A stretch of 22,198 nucleotides of DNA, taken from CAZHZT01 sp964537285 (GTDB lineage Bacteria; Bacteroidota; Bacteroidia; Chitinophagales; Saprospiraceae). A program made the position numbers and the translations under genes. The DNA lies in NCBI GenBank assembly GCA_964537285.1, contig CAZHZT010000095.1, positions 1 to 22,198 on the forward strand, given 5' to 3'. Of the stretch, positions 7,231 through 15,083 are shown one piece after another. Position 1 is the first letter of the stretch; each line of letters begins with the position of its first letter. The notes below the pieces were generated by a model. It saw only the letters and a list, made by a program, of their open reading frames with translations. It ran no database searches and was not told the origin of the DNA.

Positions 7231-7298
7231 GCGGGGAACGGTTAACGGGGAACGGGGAACGAAATGCGGGGAACGGTTAACGGTTAAGGGTTAAGGGA
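7231..7298. repeat. AACGGNN heptamer repeat, copy 5 (direct, no hairpin)
   Basis: Two blocks of gcggggaacggttaacgg separated by a few bases, grading into gggttaaggg, follow the cysN stop codon. Unlike copies 3 and 4 all units are in one orientation, so no long hairpin forms. Confidence 0.8.
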
Positions 7299-7349
7299 TG
7301 AGAGGGGTTGGGTTGGGTATTTTAAAAAACTCGGGTTAAATGTTGACTT

Positions 7350-7380
7350 CATTTTATAAAACTCGTACTTTTATAAAATG
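7350..7380. promoter_or_regulatory. Perfect 12-bp palindrome overlapping the ATPase start codon
   Basis: CATTTTATAAAA (7350-7361) and TTTTATAAAATG (7369-7380) are exact reverse complements separated by ctcgtac. The right arm includes the ATG of the AAA_14 ATPase at 7378-7380. A dimeric repressor site, or an RNA hairpin hiding the start codon, would both fit. Autoregulation is inference. Confidence 0.6.
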
Positions 7381-8622
7381 AAAGAAATAAAAAGGCAAAA
7401 AATTGAAGAAGCTTTGCTAGCTCATATCGATAAAAAAGAAATTACGTTGCTTATTGGGCCCAGGCAAGTGGGCAAAACAACCCTAATGAAGAAACTCCAA
7501 GCTCAAGAGCAAGCCCCTACCCTCTTTTTTAACCTGGATATTGACCAAGATCGCGTACACTTCAAAAGTCAGCAAGTGTTTTTAAGTAAAATAATGCTGG
7601 AACTGGGTGAAAAAACCGCAACGGTATTCATTGATGAAATTCAACGTCGTGAAAATGCCGGCTTGTTTTTAAAAGGATTGTACGACAGGGATTTGCCTTA
7701 CAAATTCGTTGTTAGCGGTTCGGGCAGCTTGGAATTGAAGGAAAAAGTAGTAGAATCTTTAGCAGGCAGAAAACGCGTTTTTGAGATTCCTCCAATCTCA
7801 TTCCAAGAATTCATACAGTACAAAACGGCTAATAAGTACGACCACCAACTTATTGAATATTGTAGGCTTCACGAAAATATCGTCTATCAATGGCTTGAAG
7901 AGTATCTGGCGTACGGGGGCTACCCCAAAGTTGTTACTACTGAAGGCGCTGATGAAAAAATTAGCGTTTTACAAGAGATCTATAACAGTTATATTGATCG
8001 AGACATTAATAACATTATCAATATCGAAAAACCCCAGGCTTTTGAAAATTTGCTACGGTTATTAGCTTTTAATAACGGCTATTTCCTAAACTATTCTACT
8101 TTTGCAAAAAAGACAGGCTTAAGCATTCCTACCGTTAAGAATTATATCTGGTATTTGGAAAAAACGTTTATTGTAAAGCTAGTAACTCCTTATTTCTCCA
8201 ACCCTGCAAAGGAAATAATCAAGTCTCCGGTTCTATACTTCAACGATCTGGGAATGTGCTCTTTACTCCGCCGGTCTTTCAGGCTTGATCCGCTTTCCAA
8301 TGATGCTGCATTCGCCTTTCAAAACCTCGTATTTCATTTATTGCGACAAAATAGCCATCCGGCTCTCAGTGAGATAAAATGTTGGAGAACCAAAGACCAG
8401 GCCGAGGTAGATTTTGTGATCGACAAATACCCTACGCCGGTTCCGGTAGAAGTGAAGTTCAGCAATATTACCAAACCTGGCGTGAGCAGGTCAATGCGAA
8501 ACTTTATTCGGCAATACCAGCCTGAAAAAGCTTATATAATTAACCTATCTTATAGGTTTGTGCAGAAGTTTGAACAAACCGAAATGGTCTATTTACCCTA
8601 TTATGAGTTGTTTACTAGCTAA
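7378..8622 (+). CDS. AAA_14/DUF4143 ATPase
   Basis: This 414-residue protein belongs to the widespread AAA_14-DUF4143 ATPases. Walker A is GPRQVGKTTL at residues 27-36 and Walker B is VFIDEIQ near 83-89, followed by the SGSGSLEL sensor segment near 113. A winged-helix-like middle region follows (KKTGLSIPTVKNYIWYLEKTF). The C-terminal DUF4143 part contains EVDFVID and PVEVKF. These match the D...ExK pattern of the PD-(D/E)XK nuclease-like fold, although activity is unproven. The cellular role of the family is not known. It has no evident link to polysaccharide export and is probably an accessory gene in the operon, set off by its own palindromic leader. It ends 14 bases before the PHP phosphatase. 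Confidence 0.88.
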   Translation: MKEIKRQKIEEALLAHIDKKEITLLIGPRQVGKTTLMKKLQAQEQAPTLFFNLDIDQDRVHFKSQQVFLSKIMLELGEKTATVFIDEIQRRENAGLFLKGLYDRDLPYKFVVSGSGSLELKEKVVESLAGRKRVFEIPPISFQEFIQYKTANKYDHQLIEYCRLHENIVYQWLEEYLAYGGYPKVVTTEGADEKISVLQEIYNSYIDRDINNIINIEKPQAFENLLRLLAFNNGYFLNYSTFAKKTGLSIPTVKNYIWYLEKTFIVKLVTPYFSNPAKEIIKSPVLYFNDLGMCSLLRRSFRLDPLSNDAAFAFQNLVFHLLRQNSHPALSEIKCWRTKDQAEVDFVIDKYPTPVPVEVKFSNITKPGVSRSMRNFIRQYQPEKAYIINLSYRFVQKFEQTEMVYLPYYELFTS

Positions 8623-8636
8623 AACATCACCACTGA

Positions 8637-9371
8637 TTGTTCAACTTATTCAATAAAAATACCGCTCCTACCTCTTACGCCACACTAGAGGTCGATTTTC
8701 ACTCGCATTTAATACCTGGTATTGATGACGGAGCGAAAACAATAGAAGACAGCATAACGCTTATAAAAGGCTTGATAGAACTGGGCTTCCAGACCATCAT
8801 TACCAGCCCTCATATATTGCATGAGTTTTATCCGAATACTTCAGATATTATAAAAAAAGGAGAGGAAAAGGTTCTGGAAGCTTTGGAACAAGAAAAGATT
8901 GCCATCTCCTTCAAAGCAGCAGCTGAATATTATGTCGATGAGCACTTCAAAAAGCTGGTGAAGGCCAAAGATCTGCTGCCTATCTACAAAAACTATGTGC
9001 TCATTGAACTCTCCACCTTCGGAGAAACCCCGGACCTGCATCAGGATATCTTCGAATTGCGAACAGCCGGCTTCCGCCCGATTCTGGCGCATCCTGAAAG
9101 ATACATATTCTACGCGAATAATTTTGACGCATTTCATGAGTTGAAAGACTGGGGATGCCTCTTTCAGCTCAATATATTATCCTTGCAGGGGCATTACGGA
9201 AAAAACATTCAATCCCTGGCCAAAAAGCTCCTCAAAGAAGGCCTTATCGATTTCATGGCTACAGATTTGCACAATAAGCTGCACCTTGAAGCGTTGAAGA
9301 AGGCACTTTCGCATAAATTAGTTGGCAAATGGCTGAAAGAGGAATGGAAAAATAAAGACCTGAATGCCTAG
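8637..9371 (+). CDS. CpsB/YwqE-type PHP-domain tyrosine phosphatase
   Basis: This protein likely dephosphorylates the tyrosine-rich tail of the Wzc-type kinase encoded at 12107 and so controls export or chain length. It has 244 residues in the PHP (polymerase and histidinol phosphatase) fold. Metal-binding motifs are VDFHSHLIPGIDDG at residues 19-32, TSPH near 60, the glutamate in AAEYYVDEHF, LAHPERY and the closing ATDLHN. The start is TTG at 8637, supported by the typical short MFxxF opening before the first motif; there is no ATG before the HSH motif. Known CpsB/YwqE enzymes are manganese-dependent and encoded beside their cognate kinases. Here three genes separate them, still in the same transcription direction. 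Confidence 0.92.
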   Translation: MFNLFNKNTAPTSYATLEVDFHSHLIPGIDDGAKTIEDSITLIKGLIELGFQTIITSPHILHEFYPNTSDIIKKGEEKVLEALEQEKIAISFKAAAEYYVDEHFKKLVKAKDLLPIYKNYVLIELSTFGETPDLHQDIFELRTAGFRPILAHPERYIFYANNFDAFHELKDWGCLFQLNILSLQGHYGKNIQSLAKKLLKEGLIDFMATDLHNKLHLEALKKALSHKLVGKWLKEEWKNKDLNA

Positions 9372-9379
9372 CATTTTCA

Positions 9380-9446
9380 TAAAACGCTTCGCGTCTTCGT
9401 CGTGAATTTTTCTCACCACGAAGCCACGAAAATCTCGAAGCATTTT
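9380..9446. repeat. Imperfect inverted repeat with CACGAAG words
   Basis: The spacer holds gcttcgcgtcttcgtcgtga on the left and tcaccacgaagccacg...cgaagc on the right. These are complementary apart from an internal bulge. A CATTTT word precedes the left arm and follows the right arm. The type differs from the heptamers and resembles the 853-962 element only in layout. Confidence 0.5.
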
Positions 9447-9465
9447 GCCAGAAACCAAAATAATA

Positions 9466-9906
9466 ATGGGCTTAATATACGCAAATATTACAATTGTCAG
9501 CTCTGATGACCTTGCCTTATTCAGACAAGGCTATAAAAATGAGGAAGAAATTCGACAACTAGAAGTTAACGCACTAGTAGATAGTGCCGCGTACATGCTA
9601 GCGATCAATGAAGAAGTTTTGCATCAATTGGGATTGCCAATTATCGGGGAAAAAGAAGCTGAATTGGCAGATGGTTCGCTGGTTAAATTACCCATTGCCG
9701 GCCCAATGGAGGTACGCTTTGCCAATCGACGTACAACCGTAGATGCCATTGTCCTCCCCGGTAAAGACACTGAAATTCTGCTCGGAGCAATCCCTTTAGA
9801 AGGACTTGATGTTCAAATTGATCCTCGTAAACAGACACTGATTCTTCCTCCTGAGAGGCCTTATGTAGCTCAGGTGAAAATGAAAAAACAATTATTAAAA
9901 CGCTAA
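9466..9906 (+). CDS. Retropepsin-like clan AA aspartic protease homologue
   Basis: This 146-residue protein fits the small bacterial retropepsin-like (clan AA) family. The catalytic region reads NALVDSAAYMLAINE near residues 34-48. The second conserved strand is VLPGKDTEILLGAIPLEGL near 103-121, where the ILLGA segment matches the hydrophobic-hydrophobic-Gly of retropepsins. The usual D-(S/T)-G-A is D-S-A-A here, so the flap-side glycine is lost and activity is uncertain. I start at the ATG at 9466, not the TTG at 9445, because MGLIYANI is the common family opening. There is no signal peptide, so it is presumably cytoplasmic. Its link to polysaccharide export is unknown. It ends seven bases before the epimerase start. 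Confidence 0.8.
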   Translation: MGLIYANITIVSSDDLALFRQGYKNEEEIRQLEVNALVDSAAYMLAINEEVLHQLGLPIIGEKEAELADGSLVKLPIAGPMEVRFANRRTTVDAIVLPGKDTEILLGAIPLEGLDVQIDPRKQTLILPPERPYVAQVKMKKQLLKR

Positions 9907-9913
9907 GTACTCC

Positions 9914-10963
9914 TTGAAAAAACATCTTATCACCGGCGCCGCCGGCTTCATCGGATTCCACCTTGCCCAGACCATGGCCAAACAAGGCCTGCAAGTCATT
10001 GGCCTCGACAATATTAATGACTACTACGAAGTAGATCTCAAATACGGCCGTCTGAAAGAATTAGGGTTCGACAAAAACGAAATACAGGATAACCAACTCC
10101 TCCAAAGCAAGCAATACCCCAATCTCCAATTCATAAAAGCCGACCTGGCCGACTATGAAAGCCTGAAGCAGCTGTTCGAAAAAGAATCGTTCACTCATGT
10201 AAGCAATCTCGCAGCACAGGCAGGCGTACGCTACAGCCTTCAAAACCCACACACTTACGTAACCAGCAATGTACAAGGCTTCGTGAATCTTCTGGAATGC
10301 TGCCGTCATCATAAAATTGAACACCTGGTATATGCCAGTAGCTCCAGCGTATACGGTTTAAATAAAAAGATTCCCTTTTCCACCTCCGATAATATAGACC
10401 ACCCCGTTTCGCTCTACGCAGCTACTAAGAAGAGCAACGAACTCATGGCACACACCTACGCCCATTTATTCGGCCTTCCTTGCACTGGGCTGCGCTTTTT
10501 CACCGTCTATGGCCCCTGGGGGCGCCCTGACATGGCCTATTTCCTGTTCACGCGCGCCATCCTGGAAGGAAAAACCATCAAAGTCTTCAACCACGGCGAT
10601 ATGATGCGCGATTTCACCTATATAGATGACATCGTTACCGGGATCCAGAAAGTATTGGACGTCATTCCCAAAGGAAGCCCGGATTGGGATCCGATGCAGC
10701 CCAATCCATCGACCTCCCAAGCACCTTATAAGATATACAATATCAGCAATAATAAGCCCGTCCAGCTTTTAGAGTTTATTGAAACCATTGAAGCGGCTCT
10801 GGGCCAGGAAGCTCAAAAAGAGTTCCTCCCCATGCAGCCCGGAGATGTAAAAGTGACCTATGCCGATGTGAAAGATTTAGTGGAAGACGTTGGCTATAAA
10901 CCCGATACGGAACTAAAAAAGGGGATTGGTGTGTTTGTGGAGTGGTATAAGAATTTTTATTAG
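9914..10963 (+). CDS. UDP-glucuronate 4-epimerase-like SDR (LpsL/CapI type)
   Basis: This extended short-chain dehydrogenase/reductase most resembles enzymes that convert UDP-glucuronate to UDP-galacturonate. The NAD motif GAAGFIG is at residues 8-14. GLDNINDYYEVDLKYGRL at 30-47 is the signature of the LpsL/CapI group. The SSSSVYG strand is at 142-148 and the catalytic YxxxK (YAATK) is at 168-172. FFTVYGPWGRPDMAYFLF is the expected substrate-site segment. The length of 349 residues is normal. The start is TTG at 9914, immediately before KKHLITGAAG; no ATG is available. A product with a negatively charged sugar fits an acidic, possibly sulfated polymer. Confidence 0.92.
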   Translation: MKKHLITGAAGFIGFHLAQTMAKQGLQVIGLDNINDYYEVDLKYGRLKELGFDKNEIQDNQLLQSKQYPNLQFIKADLADYESLKQLFEKESFTHVSNLAAQAGVRYSLQNPHTYVTSNVQGFVNLLECCRHHKIEHLVYASSSSVYGLNKKIPFSTSDNIDHPVSLYAATKKSNELMAHTYAHLFGLPCTGLRFFTVYGPWGRPDMAYFLFTRAILEGKTIKVFNHGDMMRDFTYIDDIVTGIQKVLDVIPKGSPDWDPMQPNPSTSQAPYKIYNISNNKPVQLLEFIETIEAALGQEAQKEFLPMQPGDVKVTYADVKDLVEDVGYKPDTELKKGIGVFVEWYKNFY

Positions 10964-11177
10964 CCTGTAGGGGGTTAGGTGATAGCCGGTAGGCGGTGGG
11001 CCGTAGGGGGTTAGGCGATGGGCAATAGCCGGTAGCCGGTAAGCGGTGGGCCGTGGGCAAAACAGGATTCATATTTTGGATATTAATGCGCTACCAACAA
11101 AATAGAAAAATTAAACCAATATCATTATTTAATACCCAACCGGCCACGGGCTACGGGCCACGGCCTACCGCCTACTA
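10964..11177. repeat. GGCCGTAGG-type repeat cluster between epimerase and wza
   Basis: Tandem, slightly varied copies of tagccggtaggcggtgggccg occupy 10964-11058. An opposite-orientation set (cggccacgggctacgggcc, then acggcctaccgcctactac) occupies 11134-11177. Together they form a long, loose inverted pair around an AT-rich centre at about 11059-11133. No gene lies in the spacer. This is a second repeat family with the same arrangement as the heptamers. Confidence 0.75.
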
Positions 11178-11193
11178 CAACAAACTACAATTA

Positions 11194-12021
11194 ATGAATA
11201 AAAAACTTTTCTTCGTTCTCATACCAATAGTATTCTTAATTTCCTGCGTACCCCACAGGGAACTCACGATGCTCAATGTCCCCAGTAACAAGATGATCGA
11301 CTCCCTTATGAGCATCCAAAACCTCCCGGCCTTCCATATACAACCCGACGACCGCCTCTCCATCGAAGTCTCTGCCTTCGACCCTGAAACAGCCGCCCCC
11401 TTTGCCCAACCTTTCATCTTCTTCGTCGGTAATCAAGGAGGAGGCAACAACAACCAAGGCAACATCGGCAATCTCAACAACATCAACCAACAGGGTGGCC
11501 TTCAACTCCTCCAAGGCTACCTCGTCGATGAACGCGGAAACATCGAATACCCTATTATTGGTACCATAAACCTGCAGGGCCTTACCCTCGAAGCCGCCAA
11601 AGACACCATGTACAGCAAGCTATCCAAATACCTTGTGGATTATTCCGTTGATGTGCGCTACCTTAACCGCCGCATCACCGTCACCGGAGAAGTGAGTTTC
11701 GGCGGCAACGTCATCATGGACCGCAACCGCATCAGCATCCTGGATGCCCTGCAGCGCGCTGGTGGACTAACCCCCTACTCCAACCGCCGCGAAGTCTTGG
11801 TTATTCGCGAAATAGCCGGGCAGCGCATCGTGGGTAAGCTCGACCTAAAATCAAAAGATATTATTAATTCCCCCTTTTACTATATGCAGCCAAATGATAT
11901 CGTTTACGTTGACCCAACTAAATATAAAAGCTTAACCCTCCCAGATCCTTTTGGCCGGGTAATTTCTTATGTGGCGGGGGTGTTGTCGGCGGCTTCGGTG
12001 GCTATTGTATTGTTTAGGTAA
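11194..12021 (+). CDS. wza: Wza-like polysaccharide export lipoprotein
   Basis: This protein likely forms the outer-membrane export channel for the polysaccharide. The ATG at 11194 gives a lipoprotein signal (KKLFFVLIPIVFLISC) with a lipobox cysteine near residue 18. The in-frame upstream start at 11053 would add repeat-encoded residues, so I reject it. The Poly_export domain begins with FHIQPDDRLSIEV near residue 46. It is interrupted by a Gly/Asn/Gln-rich insert (about residues 79-106) and resumes with GYLVDERGNIEYPIIG. An SLBB-like domain follows (VTGEVSFGGNVIM, ALQRAGGLTPYSNR). A C-terminal hydrophobic stretch (YVAGVLSAASVAIVLF) may cross a membrane, as in Bacteroidota homologues. At 275 residues it is shorter than E. 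coli Wza. It precedes the Wzc-like kinase, the classic order. Confidence 0.93.
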   Translation: MNKKLFFVLIPIVFLISCVPHRELTMLNVPSNKMIDSLMSIQNLPAFHIQPDDRLSIEVSAFDPETAAPFAQPFIFFVGNQGGGNNNQGNIGNLNNINQQGGLQLLQGYLVDERGNIEYPIIGTINLQGLTLEAAKDTMYSKLSKYLVDYSVDVRYLNRRITVTGEVSFGGNVIMDRNRISILDALQRAGGLTPYSNRREVLVIREIAGQRIVGKLDLKSKDIINSPFYYMQPNDIVYVDPTKYKSLTLPDPFGRVISYVAGVLSAASVAIVLFR

Positions 12022-12028
12022 ATAAATT

Positions 12029-12100
12029 AGCCGGCAGGCCTTAGCCTACGGCCTACGGGCTATCTTCCTATAGGCTATTTTACCTACAGGCTATTTTATT
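12029..12100. repeat. Spacer repeats between wza and wzc
   Basis: This short gap holds further copies of the GGCCGTAGG-type repeat (cttagcctacggcctacgggc) followed by two near-identical direct repeats, cctataggctatttta and cctacaggctatttta. The wzc start lies a few bases downstream. Confidence 0.65.
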
Positions 12101-12106
12101 ATTACA

Positions 12107-14524
12107 ATGACAGACATTAACTTCTACCAAGAAGAGGGACAAAATCAAGCCTCCGAGCAGGAACAACTCTTCCAGCTCGATACCCAGAATCTCCTTTTGC
12201 GCGTGCTGCGCAACTGGTACCTCTTCCCCTTTTTCCTGGCAGTAGGTCTACTTGGAGCATGGTTGTATTTAAGATACACCACCCCGGTGTACTCTGTAGA
12301 ATCCAGAATACTAAGCCGCGACACTCCTGAAGAACAGATATCTTCAAATATTTTCGGACAGGTTCCAATTACCGCTATTACCGAAAACCTAATTGAAGAT
12401 GAAATACAGATTTTAAAATCCAACACCCTACTTTATGATGTAGTGGGCGATATGAACCTGGAAGTAGCCTACTTTTCCGATGGGCGGATCCGTGATCATG
12501 AACTTTATCCCTATGAGGTCAATAGCCCCGTACTGATAGAGCTTGTAAACATATCCGATCGAATTACCGGGAAAGAGCTTTATCTAACGATTGAATCTAC
12601 GACCTCATTCCAAATAGCCTTAAATGAAAATGTCGTCTCAGGAAAGTTCAATGAACTTATTTCGATGCAAGGATCTAGCTTTATTGTAAAAAAGAACCCC
12701 AACCATAACCAGCAAATTAAAAACATAAAGGTTTATATTAATCCCATACCCACAATTGTAAAAAAAATAAAAGAAGACTTTTTTATAGATAAGGTTAGAA
12801 ACACCAACGCCTTAGTATTATCTTTAAACGAGACTATTCCTGAAAAAGGAATAGACTTTCTTAAAAAAGTAATTGAATATTATGAAGAGTCTTTGATAAA
12901 AGAAAAGAATCTCATTGCAGAAAAGACCGAAGAATTCCTGAATAAACGCCTTGAACTCATCGGACAAGAACTCCAAATTTCGGAAAAAACTTCTGAAGAC
13001 TATGTCCTCAAAAACGATCTAATCACTGGCGTAGAAAACAAACTTACGGAACAAATCGAACAAATGCGCCTGGCTGATCAAACCGTTGCAGCCTTAACGA
13101 TACAAATCCAAAACATCGATTCATTGCAACAACTGCTCAATAACCAGGCCTTGCTTTCAGAAATAACGGCTTTAAGTTTTCTCCCCTACAACCTAAGTAT
13201 TAATGACAAAGATTATTCCGATCTGGTACTCCAACTGGGAGAGTTGCAGGCTGAGTTGACAAGATTCAAAAAAAGTGCCGGCCCGGAATACCCAGCGCTT
13301 TCGCCCCTGGAGGAGCAAGTCAATACCTTGAAGCAATATCTGGACAAAGAACTAAACCAGAACCGCCAGGCACTGCTAGATAATAAACTACGCTTTCAAA
13401 ACTTCAGCGACTCCTTATTTCAAAGCATGCGCACTATACCGCGTTACGAACGCGAGCTAAAAGGCCTTGAACGCTTCCTGGAGATTAAAGAGCAATTGTA
13501 CTTAGAATTGCTACGCAAAAAAGAAGAAACCGCACTTACTAGAGCCAAGACAACCTCCGAATTGCGTGTATTAAAAAACCCCACTTTAGAAGAAAAGATC
13601 AGTCCAAAGCCTTTGCAAATTTATGCTATAATGGCCCTACTTGGCCTGGGCTTGCCTGCCGGATATCTAATACTTCGTCAGTTCTTCGATTACTCCATAA
13701 AAACTCCGGATCAGATCAAAAAACGCACATCCGTTCCCATTGTGGCATCCATTGCCCAAAATAAAAAGGACACGCCTATTGTAGTCACCCGTACCCGGCG
13801 TACAGCTATTGCCGAGATGTTTCGGATGCTCCGTACCAACTTAAATTACTTTAACCGGAAAGAAGGCGAAAAAGCCAAGACATTTCTAATTACCTCTTCG
13901 GTTTCTGGTGAAGGAAAAACCTTTGTAGCCATCAACTTAAGCCTTAGCTTTGCAATATCGAATAAGAAAGTCTGCATCCTCAACATAGATCTTCGCAAGC
14001 CCAAACTGGGTCGCTACTTAGGCATTGATGAAACAGATTTTGGCCTGACCAATTACCTCATTGGAGATGCTAATTATGAGGATATCATTTTCCAATGGAA
14101 GCAAAATGAGAATTTATATTTTATTCCTTGTGGCCCTATACCACCTAATCCGGGAGAGATACTGTTGCAAAAAGACATGAAAGACCTCCTAAATCGACTC
14201 CTGGAAGATTTTGATTATTTAATTATTGATGCCCCTCCTGTTGGAGCCGTTTCGGATGCTTATTCGATGGAGGAATTTGCGGATGTGACGCTTTTCGTCA
14301 TTCGTTTTAACTACTCGAATATTCGCTCACTTAACCTTATTAACGGGATCAAAGTGGAGGATAAATTGCCTAATCCTGCGATTGTGTTCAATGGGGTGAA
14401 GGCGACCAGGGGGTATGGGTATGGATATGGGTATGGATATGGATATGGATATGGGTATGGGTATGGGTATTATGAAGAAGATAAGAAGAAGTTTAGTTTA
14501 TTTAAAAAGCGTGATAAGAATTAA
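12107..14524 (+). CDS. wzc: Wzc-type tyrosine autokinase/chain-length regulator
   Basis: This inner-membrane co-polymerase controls polymer length and export through cycles of tyrosine phosphorylation. The Wzz domain starts near residue 25 with one membrane helix at about 35-52. A long periplasmic coiled-coil region follows, then a second helix at about 502-522. The cytoplasmic BY-kinase domain carries Walker A SSVSGEGKT near 597, Walker A' ILNIDLRKPKLG near 624 and Walker B YLIIDAPPVG near 703. The length of 805 residues is normal. The C-terminal tail is unusual: ten Gly-Tyr units plus one more Tyr, then a charged end (EEDKKKFSLFKKRDKN), giving about eleven clustered phosphorylatable tyrosines. 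The PHP protein at 8637 is the likely phosphatase partner. Its last bases and the following spacer are duplicated at 17082-17273. Confidence 0.96.
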   Translation: MTDINFYQEEGQNQASEQEQLFQLDTQNLLLRVLRNWYLFPFFLAVGLLGAWLYLRYTTPVYSVESRILSRDTPEEQISSNIFGQVPITAITENLIEDEIQILKSNTLLYDVVGDMNLEVAYFSDGRIRDHELYPYEVNSPVLIELVNISDRITGKELYLTIESTTSFQIALNENVVSGKFNELISMQGSSFIVKKNPNHNQQIKNIKVYINPIPTIVKKIKEDFFIDKVRNTNALVLSLNETIPEKGIDFLKKVIEYYEESLIKEKNLIAEKTEEFLNKRLELIGQELQISEKTSEDYVLKNDLITGVENKLTEQIEQMRLADQTVAALTIQIQNIDSLQQLLNNQALLSEITALSFLPYNLSINDKDYSDLVLQLGELQAELTRFKKSAGPEYPALSPLEEQVNTLKQYLDKELNQNRQALLDNKLRFQNFSDSLFQSMRTIPRYERELKGLERFLEIKEQLYLELLRKKEETALTRAKTTSELRVLKNPTLEEKISPKPLQIYAIMALLGLGLPAGYLILRQFFDYSIKTPDQIKKRTSVPIVASIAQNKKDTPIVVTRTRRTAIAEMFRMLRTNLNYFNRKEGEKAKTFLITSSVSGEGKTFVAINLSLSFAISNKKVCILNIDLRKPKLGRYLGIDETDFGLTNYLIGDANYEDIIFQWKQNENLYFIPCGPIPPNPGEILLQKDMKDLLNRLLEDFDYLIIDAPPVGAVSDAYSMEEFADVTLFVIRFNYSNIRSLNLINGIKVEDKLPNPAIVFNGVKATRGYGYGYGYGYGYGYGYGYGYYEEDKKKFSLFKKRDKN
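14411..14470 (+). repeat. Hexanucleotide GGRTAT tandem repeat coding for (Gly-Tyr)10
   Basis: Ten in-frame GGG TAT or GGA TAT units make up the tyrosine tail of the Wzc-like kinase. Unit gain or loss would change tyrosine number without breaking the frame. Confidence 0.92.
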
Positions 14525-14645
14525 TTGTTTTTTGCCGTAAACATTTCGTTCCCCGTTAACCCTTAACCGCATAAAAGATGTCCTACTTTTTTTACTTCTA
14601 TAGAATTTACAACAAATACCTTTCCAATAAAGTATGGTTACTATT
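14460..14645. repeat. Direct repeat, left copy (wzc end to ABC start)
   Basis: This stretch holds the end of wzc, the spacer and the first bases of an ABC transporter gene. It is nearly identical to 17082-17273. The spacer includes a reverse-orientation AACGG-type tract (14547-14570). The homology ends at about 14645, where an IS1 remnant begins. Confidence 0.88.
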
Positions 14646-14652
14646 TAATTGA
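14578..14652 (+). pseudogene. Truncated 5' fragment of the ABC exporter gene
   Basis: The frame encodes MSYFFYFYRIYNKYLSN and then KVWLL. It is the same as the start of the full ABC exporter at 17206 except for silent changes, and then stops within three codons. Only about 22 codons of homology remain, so this is a duplicated remnant, not a working gene. The cut falls at the junction with the IS1 fragment. Confidence 0.88.
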
Positions 14653-14804
14653 TCTTTGCCCTCTGGCTTCCAGGCATTATAAGAATAATCAGTTTGAAAA
14701 CTTTTCCCACAGCCTTTATAACGATAACGCTGAGTACCATTTTCGCTATGACCGTTTTTTACCAGATCCTTACTTTCGCATTTGGAACATAAAATCTGTT
14801 TGTA
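14647..14804 (-). pseudogene. IS1-family InsA remnant (zinc-ribbon fragment)
   Basis: Read on the minus strand, this open stretch (no start codon) encodes CSKCESKDLVKNG, then GTQRYRYKGCGKSFQTDYSY. This matches the zinc-ribbon and following helix region of IS1 InsA. One of the four expected cysteines is tyrosine (RYRYKGC instead of RYRCKGC). The rest of InsA and all of InsB are missing. The remnant abuts the truncated ABC fragment, so it probably marks an old recombination or insertion joint. Confidence 0.7.
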
Positions 14805-15062
14805 TTAGTTCATTTTTTTTTCGTAAATACATTAAATTAACGGGTAAAGCCCATTACCTAAATTTTAAATGTAATGATTGTTGCCTGGTTAATTTCCGGG
14901 ACTAACTGAATCTTTGTAAGAAACTTTGTAGTGGACATTTGGAAAATTTAGCGATACATGTAACACATTGTATCGATTTTTTTGTGCCCACGCTCCTACC
15001 TATAAAAATATTAGCCACAAATTTGGGGCAGAATTTATCAACCTTACTCTTGCTATTATTCA
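14805..15062. other. Non-coding stretch before the Wzi-like gene
   Basis: I see no gene here. It is AT-rich and holds one hairpin with a T-tract (listed separately). A weak resemblance to the Bacteroidota promoter pattern (TTTG, 19 bases, then gacatttg) occurs near 14912-14942, but the -7 element is imperfect, so I do not call a promoter. Confidence 0.4.
14952..14983 (+). terminator. Possible intrinsic terminator or leader hairpin
   Basis: CGATACATG and CATTGTATCG pair with a single-base bulge around the loop taaca and are followed by a run of seven T. The shape fits a modest rho-independent terminator that would end transcription coming from the wzc side before the Wzi-like gene. The stem is AT-rich and the upstream gene remnants are short, so this is tentative. 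Confidence 0.4.
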
Positions 15063-15083
15063 ATGCTGCTCAATTCATCCATC

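Noticed and set aside
11053..11193. Extended N-terminus of the Wza-like protein
   Set aside because: The extension would hide the lipoprotein signal peptide and is partly coded by spacer repeats.
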